DNA from: Hygrophila difformis | Lineage: Eukaryota > Streptophyta > Magnoliopsida > Lamiales > Acanthaceae | DNA length: 64,000 bases | NCBI GenBank assembly: GCA_030278955.1 | Contig: JAOANR010000012.1 | Coordinates: 28,823,977-28,887,976, forward strand | Direction: 5' to 3' | In this document: positions 56,961 through 64,000 of the stretch, one piece after another | Position numbering within the stretch: the stretch's first letter is position 1 | Layout of the letters: each line of letters starts with the position of its first letter | Notes under the pieces: model-generated | Seen by the model: the letters and a program-made list of their open reading frames with translations, nothing else | Database searches by the model: none | Told to the model about the DNA's origin: nothing | Made by a program: the position numbers and the translations under genes

Positions 56961-58442
56961 AACATAAACTTGAAACATGAGACATGAGATATGAAACTAG
57001 GAGACTCGAAAATTGTTCCTTTTGGATTATGCTTTTAAATTATGTCCTATAATTATATTGCTTTGCAAATTATATTTATGATCTTATGAAATCTCTATCC
57101 TTTAAATTATGCCATTTAATTATTGTTAGATAGATGAGTTAAATTATGTGGTGTTGTGCACATGTTTTCTTTACATATTAAATACTGGCTTTGAAACCCC
57201 ATAGTTATGTATGTGTTAACTTACTCAGCACGTAGTGCTGACCAAAACCATATTTTCTTTTTCTTTTTCTTCCAGAGTTGAGAATTATGCATACACGGGA
57301 AGCTTGGGATGATACATTAGTTGAATTTTTGTATTAGACTAGATCTTGCATGAACGGGCCTGTTTAACCCGTGATTAGGCCATGTTGGCCCTATATTTAA
57401 ATTCCGCTGCGATACATATATGTAAATATTATTTTCCGCTGCAACTTTGATGTATTATTTTTAAATTATATATGAATGGGTTGTTTGAATATTTTAAATC
57501 CTGAAAAACCATAGCCTTGCATCTCTTTAGTAAGCTCGGAGAAACCGTGTCTTGCTAGGGAGGTGTGGCGGTGACATCCCGACCTGGGTGACCAAAAACC
57601 GGGGTGTTACAGTACCCTACTCTTGGGCCCCTTCCAATTGACATGAAGGCTGAAATATTATTTTTCGGCAACACATATTGTTATATTGTCTGATCCCGGG
57701 TTTTCATGATTAATATTGCAATTATGTACACATTATTCTCGTTTAAGCATACCTTTACCATAACTGTTGTCTTTAAATTATTTCTACAACCCAACCTCCT
57801 CCGGGAGTAAGGGTCTACTTACTCAGCGATCGTTTTCGCTGACTCTACACTTTTATTATCCCTTATCAGGTTTTGATATCTGAGAGGACCATTAGCCATT
57901 TCACGTCACCGGGGCACGATTCGGGTTATTTTTAAATGCTTTCGGATTTAAGAAAAGGGTGTATAACTTTTTAAGTCTCCTTATCGGAGTTAACTTGGCA
58001 TATATTTTGTTCTGATTTGAGGACGTATATTTGGGCGTCTATCCACTTTTGTAATTTTCTACGCCTCACTATTTTCACCTGACGATGGATATTATTATTT
58101 TGAAAATGCATGATGAATTTGCCCCCTTTTTAAATGGAGGAACTCTCTTATCATATCATTATTATTGGTGAGCTCTTTTAAATGCATCGCCATTTATTTT
58201 GGGTGGTATACCAAAATTTAATTTAAAGCTTATTTTATACGCTATAATATTATAAGCTTTTCCTTTCAGAGATTACGATATATGTCTAACGGATAGCATA
58301 TATGTTCAACTCTGACTTCTCCGTGAGTATTTTTGCTAACCTTAGCGTATTCCGGACGGCCCGGGATACGTGGCGGTAACACCGGCCCCTTGTTCCCGCT
58401 CTTTGCTTCCACTGAGCCTTTAGGGAAAACGGGGGTGTTACA

Positions 58443-60195
58443 TATTTAATGTGATATGCGCCAAGATTCAGACTTAGAAAAATTCAGAGTTGAGATCTTC
58501 CCAGGAGGCTCCGCACAGGCATGGCGGAGCTTAAATTGCCTTTCGAGCACCGCATCAGGCACCGTTTCAACACTTAGAAAAATTTCAGAGGTGAAAAAGC
58601 TTCAGAATGCTCCGCACCTTCTTGGCGGCGCCTAAAACAGCCTCCAGGCGCCACTTTTGGCACCGCAATCAGAAAATTGGGAAAAAGCTTCACAATGCTC
58701 CGCACCTTCTTGGCGGCGCCTAAAACAGCCTCCAGGCGCCACTTTTGGCACCGCAATCAGAAAATTGGAAAAATTGTCAGGATGCGCTGACTCTTCTTGG
58801 TGGCGCTTGAAACCCCTTCTGAGCGCTGTTTTGGGCGCCACAGTCGCGGTTTGGAGGTTTTCTAACCTCTCGAACACGGTTTTAAAGCCCGTTTCTTCCT
58901 CATTTTCGCCAGGCAGATTATTATTTTCATCAGAAACACTCTAAAAACGCTCTGCAACTTTGGAGAAGAAGGATATAACACCGAACCATGCCGGAGGAAG
59001 TGATCGGAATGTCTTTCTGACGGTGTTCTTCGCATTCTAGGTGTTGTCTTTCTTTTTCTCGCTTTGTAATGTTTAGGATTTGCTTTTAAACATAATTTCC
59101 TACTGTTTTCATGTTTGTAAACGGATTTCTATGTTGTTCGTGTTCAAAGTATTCTAGAATGGGAGTTCAGAATCACTTTTGAAGTACGATTTTATGTTTT
59201 ATGGAAGCAATAGAAATAATCGATGTTTATATTTTAAATCTGGATTAATCTGCTCTGATGTTGAAATCTGAATTAGGATTATTTGTGGAATGTATTGTAT
59301 GATCGATAAATCTGTTTTGGTAGAATTCTAAATTTCATGTTCACAATCTGCTAAATTTCAAATGATCGATCATTCTGCATATTTTGTCTACAATAATCTG
59401 ATAAAAATTCTAATATGTTCACATTCTAAATTTAGTATTAAAATCTATATTACCATGTTTTATTGTTATTTTACCATAATTGTTAGATTATTTACACTAT
59501 TCTGCATAATTTAAATTTTGGAATCTAATCTGTATGATTTCTGCTTTGCTAAATCGGGAGATAAAAAGTGGAAATTAGATTTTAGTATCGGGTCTTGGGA
59601 AAAAATCACATTAAAATAGATTCTGGCATGCACACGCTGATTTGGGAAATGAAATGTGTCGTTTAATCACAATAGGAAAATTTGTATGCTTGGGAAAGAC
59701 TCAAATTTATGCCTAGACTGATGATTGCAGAATGTTAGATAATTTAATTTGCTTCCATGAATTCTGTTTTTACAAATTATGAAAATTAGGAAATTGTCAT
59801 ATTTTTAATCTTTATAAAATCATTAATTCTGATGAAATTGATCTTTTTAGACATTGGAAAATACTAAATTATTATGCAATTTCACTTTTATATAAAGATG
59901 GCATGTTCTAAATCATTACAAGCATATATCTCATTTTTATTTTTATTATTTTAAATTTTTAACTTGCTTTATTTTAAATTTAATGTCACTGTTTTTAATT
60001 TAATCACCATTAGAATTAACAAACTCTTTTCAAAATATAAAATATATTATTAATTAACTTAAAATGACTAAGTTTTCTTCAGAATGAAATAATATTCTGA
60101 ATTCCCTTGGGTTCGACCCGGTATTCACCGGTTTTTATTACTTGATGACAACCATCCGCTTGTGGTAAAATATGAGTAGTGAAAATCACCCATCA
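58443..60195 (+). repeat. LARD LTR C, right part
   Basis: Continues LTR C from the TATTT duplication to ACCCATCA at 60195. The combined length without the insertion is about 2032 bp, equal to LTRs A and B. Confidence 0.88.
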
Positions 60196-60200
60196 ATTAG

Positions 60201-60901
60201 GCGGCAAGTACCTATATCAATAGATTACAACGGCTTAAAGGCCGATGCTTAGCAATCCCGAATAGGGAAATAGCCAATATAGCAGTGGCTAATATGTTGC
60301 CAAGACTAAAGGAACATTTAATTGTGCAGGATGCGATTGATCTTGGCCAGCTGACTGAGAGAGCGGCCCGCTTGGAAAAATTCCTGGAGGAACAGGAGGG
60401 GAAGCGTCCTACGCGTCGAGTTCACTTCGAGGAGGTGAGATTCAGCGACGAAGAGGACGAGCCTGTGGAAGTGGCTGTGGCGGAGCTAGTCCAGATAGCC
60501 AAGCCACATACTTGTGTGGCTCTCAGGCCGCCAAAACAAAAAGAGGCCAAGTATAAGCCTGAGGAAGACCTCTTTGTATGAGCAGGGCAGACCAAGTGTT
60601 CGATGCCTTACTCAAAGATGGCGTGATTAAGCTGCATGAGGGGCAGAAGTTACCAGCGGCCGAGGACATTCGGGGCCGAGCATTTTGTAAGTGGCATAAC
60701 TCATACACTCATAGCATTACTAAATGCCGGAGTTTTAGAACTGCCATACAGAATCAAATAAAAGAGGGACGCTTGAAAATTGCAGGTATGAAGGTAGATA
60801 TAGACCTGTTCCCTCAGCTTCATGTTGGTGCTTCTGGATTTATTCCAAATCCAGAGGATGGCGGCTCTAGTAGTGAAACTTTTGACAATTTCCCACACTA
60901 G
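60201..60901 (+). pseudogene. Ty3/gypsy gag, C-terminal part (outer element)
   Basis: The frame resumes in phase with the gag half that ends at 17007. It continues the gag core (RLKEHLIVQDAIDLGQLTER) and an acidic linker. A one-base shift at about 60578 leads to ADQVFDALLKDGVIKLHEG, the FCKWHNSYTHSITKCRSFR motif and a TAG at 60899-60901. CKWHNS-x-TH-x4-C-x2-FR is typical of the C-terminal gag region of Tat-type elements. The first open stretch in this half has no Met of its own because it is the interior of an interrupted gene. No protease or reverse transcriptase follows. Confidence 0.75.
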
Positions 60902-63374
60902 TATTTTTGAAAGAATAATAACCCCGGTTTTGATTTTATTTAATGAAACCACTTTTTGAAGATGAGTTGGGATTAGGGATATATTTATAGGTTGTCACGT
61001 TTTTATTACTCGTGTTAAGAAACTGTGGCCCGAAAGCGCACAGTGTAAAAAATTACAGTAATTTATAGTAAGACCGGATCGTTCACTGGAGGATGTGCAA
61101 TAGAAGCAGGTCCCACGTCGTTTTATAAGATTTTCCATTCGTATTACTCAAATCAGTTTGGGATTTGAATTATAATCTACTTGACAGAATTTAAACTAGG
61201 CTATGAAAGCATTTAAATTTATTCTACAAAGCACATTAAAGCTGTTCTAGAAAGCAGATAAATCTATTATAAGGAAACAATAATATTCAGTCTAAAGAAG
61301 CAATTAAAATTATCCTAAGGAAGCGGTAAAAATTATACTACACTATCTATCATTAATCTAGAAGGCAGATTTTAAAATATGACAGAAGGGGTAGGAAGAA
61401 AGGAATAAAGATTGGATAAGATTCAGATGAAACACAATTAAACTTCCATTTTGTTACTCAGATCTTTGTTTGGGATAATCATTTCAGTTAGCTAACTCTC
61501 ATGCTCTCTGTACTGTGTTCCCTTTAAACGATATGTACTTACAGTAAGAGTTCACATGCTCTTAAGAAATCAAAATATAAGATACCACAGACTCATAACT
61601 GCCCCGGCCAGGGTATGCCATTTATCTGTGGTGGACAAGCAACACCTGACAAATCATTAATTGAAATGCCAAGTACTCCCATCATTCCCCCGGTCACACC
61701 CAAAGATTCTAATCAAGCCCTGAACTATTCCATAACTCTCAAACCTAGTAACAGTTAGAACTTCTCTCAACACTTCCGAGTGACCTCTACAAAAGCATTT
61801 AAAAGGAAGCGATAAAGAAAGCAATAAAGAAAGTATTTAAAATTCTATCACTCGGAAGTTTCAAAAGCATCACCCTGGTAGTATAAGAAAACCCACAGTC
61901 TTGATGACCGGATGCAGATCAAGAATTCCCGAACATCAGTAAACCGCTCATAGTGTTTACCTAATTTCGGGCGGTTATAAGATACAAATTAATGAAACAA
62001 ACTAATAATTACTTTGCTCCGGATGCACTCACTCAAGACTAAAAAATAAGCTTTGGCAGAAGAGGATAACAGTTGAAAGAATACTCAACCCTATCATAGA
62101 ACATAACCAAGGCCCATATGTTGTTCCTCTAGTATTATCCATCACACCTAATCTGAGTCCAAGTGGACTCTGATTCAGTGCAATGTTTAATATAAGATTT
62201 CCAACATACAACAATTTTGGAAAATAATTGATATTTGAAAATCATTCCCTAAACAGGTACTAGACTCTCAATTAAAACACAGATCCTTTCGGTCTAGGAG
62301 AGACCTAATCGCTGACTCTGCTTCTGATTTGCCAAAATAACCCCCAGTCGAATATGAATTAGTCATAACTGTGGATTTTTTCCCTTACTCAGATCCGGAT
62401 TTTATAAAGGAATTTTTGTTGAAAATTTATTATGAGACTTCAGTGTCCAAGGGAAGGATCCCAAAATAATTTGACCACAATATTTTGCATAATAGTATCA
62501 TGCATAATTTTATAAGGAAATGTAAATCAAATTAACCTAAAATATAAGGCGGGTTGAGACAGAATTTGTTACACAAAAATGAATAGCCGGAGGTAAGAGG
62601 AATTTCATTTGGCTAAAAAGATGGCGAAATAATTAGGGGGAACTGGATTGCAGTTATATGTGGTCCAATACCCTAACTATTCAGGTGAGATGATTTTAGA
62701 TGGCAGAAAACCAGTTGGGCCTCTACTATATGCGAAATCGGATGAAAAACCTACATATTTCCTTTCCGCAATAATTATAAGATGATATTGACAGATATCA
62801 ACTGACTTTCATTACAGATTGGAATTCAGGTTTGAAATTAAAATGAAGAAAAGGAAACTGTATCCGGATGGTGGTTGACTGAGCAGCTAATTTAAATCAC
62901 CGGTAGACCATGCAAAATAACGAGTAGTAATCAATACATAAACGACTAGCTAAGTTTATCCAGAAGGGATTCTCCGCCAACATTAGTTTTTGATATTTCT
63001 CACTACTCGTTTCACATAGCACAGATAAAAGACCAAAATAAAATAGAATAAAATAAAATAAAATGAAAAGAAAAGAAAGAAAATCATCTTGTATGAGAAA
63101 CATTGGTTTCTCATGCAAGGGTATGAAAATTAATCAATAACTAATGCTTTAAATAATCCTTCATACCATAATTAATTACAGTCCGGATTATATGCTTATA
63201 GCTTAGAGTTTAATTTATAGAAAAATCTTTTAATGAGAATTGAACAAAATTCCTTGCATCAAATTAATCATTGATCTCAATTAATGCCATTTTTTTTTTA
63301 TCTTTAATTAAGACATAAGGGTCCAATTAATTAAATGAGAAAATGGAGATGGGAAATTTGGGCATAAGGATGCC
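60902..63374. other. Unassigned non-coding region after gag
   Basis: About 2.5 kb without recognisable pol, LTR or host gene. The stretch 61195-61345 contains recurring GGAAGC(A/G) and AAGCAGATAAA motifs in loose direct repeats. It may be the non-coding interior of the outer gag-only element, since its 3' LTR is not seen before the window ends. A short AAAATAAAATAAAAT tract lies at 63037-63070. Confidence 0.4.
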
Positions 63375-63989
63375 ACGTTGCAAGGCAGATGTTACGTCGT
63401 GAACCTAGGTTCATGACGTGAGGCTTGCGACGTATGGGTGGGTCAGAATAATTTTTGGAAATTTTAGAAATAATGGGTGTACCCCGCCGTAAGGCTCAAA
63501 GTTACGTTGTGAACCATGGGTTCACGACGTAGGTCTTGCGACGGGCAAGGTACAAGTTAGAACTTTGATTTTTGAAAAAGAGGGGGCACCCCGTCGCAAG
63601 GCATTGAATTACGTCGCAAGCCTAGGCTTGCGACGTGAGTCTTGCGATAGGTGAGTGGGGAGACAAAAATTTTGTTTAAGAAGTAGGAGTGCCCGTTGCA
63701 AGACATTAAATTACGTCGCAAATATAGGCTTGCACGGGTAGGTTTCAAATATTTTTCTAAGGCATGAGTCTCACGTTGCTAGACAGAAAAATTATGTCGC
63801 GAACCATGGGTTCACGACGTGAGTCTAGCGACGGGAGTATTTCTGAAATTTACCAAGTATTTGCTTCCACGTCGCTAGACTAAGAAATTACGTTGTGAAC
63901 CATGTAAACCATGGGTTCACGACGTGAGTCTAGAGACGAGAGCATTTTCAATAAAAACAAGCATTTTGTAATATCCACGTCGCGAGACC
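63375..63989. repeat. Tandem array of nested palindromes (about 100-bp units)
   Basis: Seven units start at 63375, 63484, 63591, 63692, 63772, 63867 and 63975 (the last cut by the window). Each complete unit has an outer arm such as ACGTCGCAAGGC, about 8 AT-rich bases, an inner palindrome of about 26 bases (63394-63419, 63504-63530, 63611-63636, 63794-63820, 63890-63925), and the outer partner arm such as GTCTTGCGACG. The inner palindrome of unit 3 is perfect; unit 4 is damaged. AT-rich spacers of about 25-60 bp separate the units. No ORF spans the array. Confidence 0.85.
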
Positions 63990-64000
63990 CCTCACACGTC

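Larger units (their letters stand above)
55072..57611 (+). mobile_element. Solo LTR of the chromovirus family nested in the 3.5-kb solo LTR
   Basis: TGTAATACCCGTG to CCGGGGTGTTACA, 2540 bp, flanked by GTACC at 55067-55071 and 57612-57616. It holds three 28-bp repeats at 55254-55337 and an eight-unit 28-bp repeat at about 56745-56960. This is the fourth nesting level. Confidence 0.9.
52365..58442 (+). mobile_element. Solo LTR (about 3.5 kb) of another Ty3-like family, itself interrupted
   Basis: It begins TATAACACACCG (a mutated TGTAACAC) and ends CGGGGGTGTTACA, with the duplication TATTT at 52360-52364 and 58443-58447. Excluding the nested LTR at 55072-57611 and its duplication, it is about 3.53 kb. 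There is no primer site, gag or pol, so it is a solo LTR. It contains a candidate TATA box, TATATAAT, at 54334-54341, and CCG- and GA-rich stretches (53360-54180). Confidence 0.8.
17008..60195 (+). mobile_element. Tandem LARD (gene-less Athila-like) array, LTR-int-LTR-int-LTR, with nested insertions
   Basis: Three LTRs of about 2.03 kb (TGATG...CATCA) alternate with two copies of one internal region. LTRs are at 17008-19037, 45435-47465 and 52081-60195 (the last interrupted). The flanks carry a near-duplication, ATGAG (17003-17007) and ATTAG (60196-60200), and the outer gag frame continues across it. The internal region is about 4.6 kb, lacks ORFs, and starts with a tRNA-Asp-type primer site. 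Long LTRs plus a non-coding interior are the definition of a LARD. All other elements between these coordinates are later insertions. Confidence 0.88.

Noticed and set aside
56683..56985. Three overlapping minus-strand ORFs of about 90-100 aa with FRQAGYFNCLSAS repeats
   Set aside because: The 28-bp repeat rotates through frames and keeps all of them open; the peptides are artefacts.

Overview
The window is repeat-dominated nuclear DNA from a flowering plant, probably a dicot. The evidence is an L1-type LINE with a DUF4283 ORF1 and an RNase H tail, Ty3/gypsy chromoviruses, an Athila-derived gene-less element, Helitrons, MITEs, and plant-type fragments of TM9SF and DDX6-class DEAD-box genes. 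No intact host gene is certain; nearly everything is transposon DNA in nested layers.

Layout. 1-5603: a decayed LINE whose ORF1 runs off the left edge. 5866-9503: host-gene scraps (TM9SF 3' end on +, a small membrane-protein exon on -) among a SINE, three kinds of MITE, a LINE remnant and a Helitron terminus. 10827-15002: a non-autonomous Helitron (3' end at the left) carrying an intron-containing piece of a DEAD-box helicase gene. 15174-17007 and 60201-60901: two halves of the gag region of an outer Ty3/gypsy element, split by about 43 kb.

The 43-kb block (17008-60195) is a tandem gene-less Athila-like element (LARD): LTR A, internal 1, LTR B, internal 2, LTR C. Internal 2 is uninterrupted and serves as an empty-site reference for three insertions in internal 1: a 13.8-kb composite (21161-34924), a 6.6-kb truncated chromovirus (35902-42459) and a solo LTR (43901-45344). 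LTR C is split by a 3.5-kb solo LTR (52365-58442), itself split by another solo LTR (55072-57611). Nesting therefore reaches four levels. Five-base target duplications can be read for the LARD (imperfect), the composite and the three solo LTRs.

Most nested elements belong to one chromovirus family with 2.5-2.8-kb LTRs. Its members vary in informative ways: a tandemly multiplied tRNA-Met primer site, two alternative polypurine tracts that shift the LTR boundary, and one LTR slot holding different minisatellites in different copies.

The right end (63375 to the edge) holds an unexplained array of about seven roughly 100-bp units. Each unit is a nested double palindrome, and arm changes are often matched on both arms. 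It is the most unusual structure in the window.
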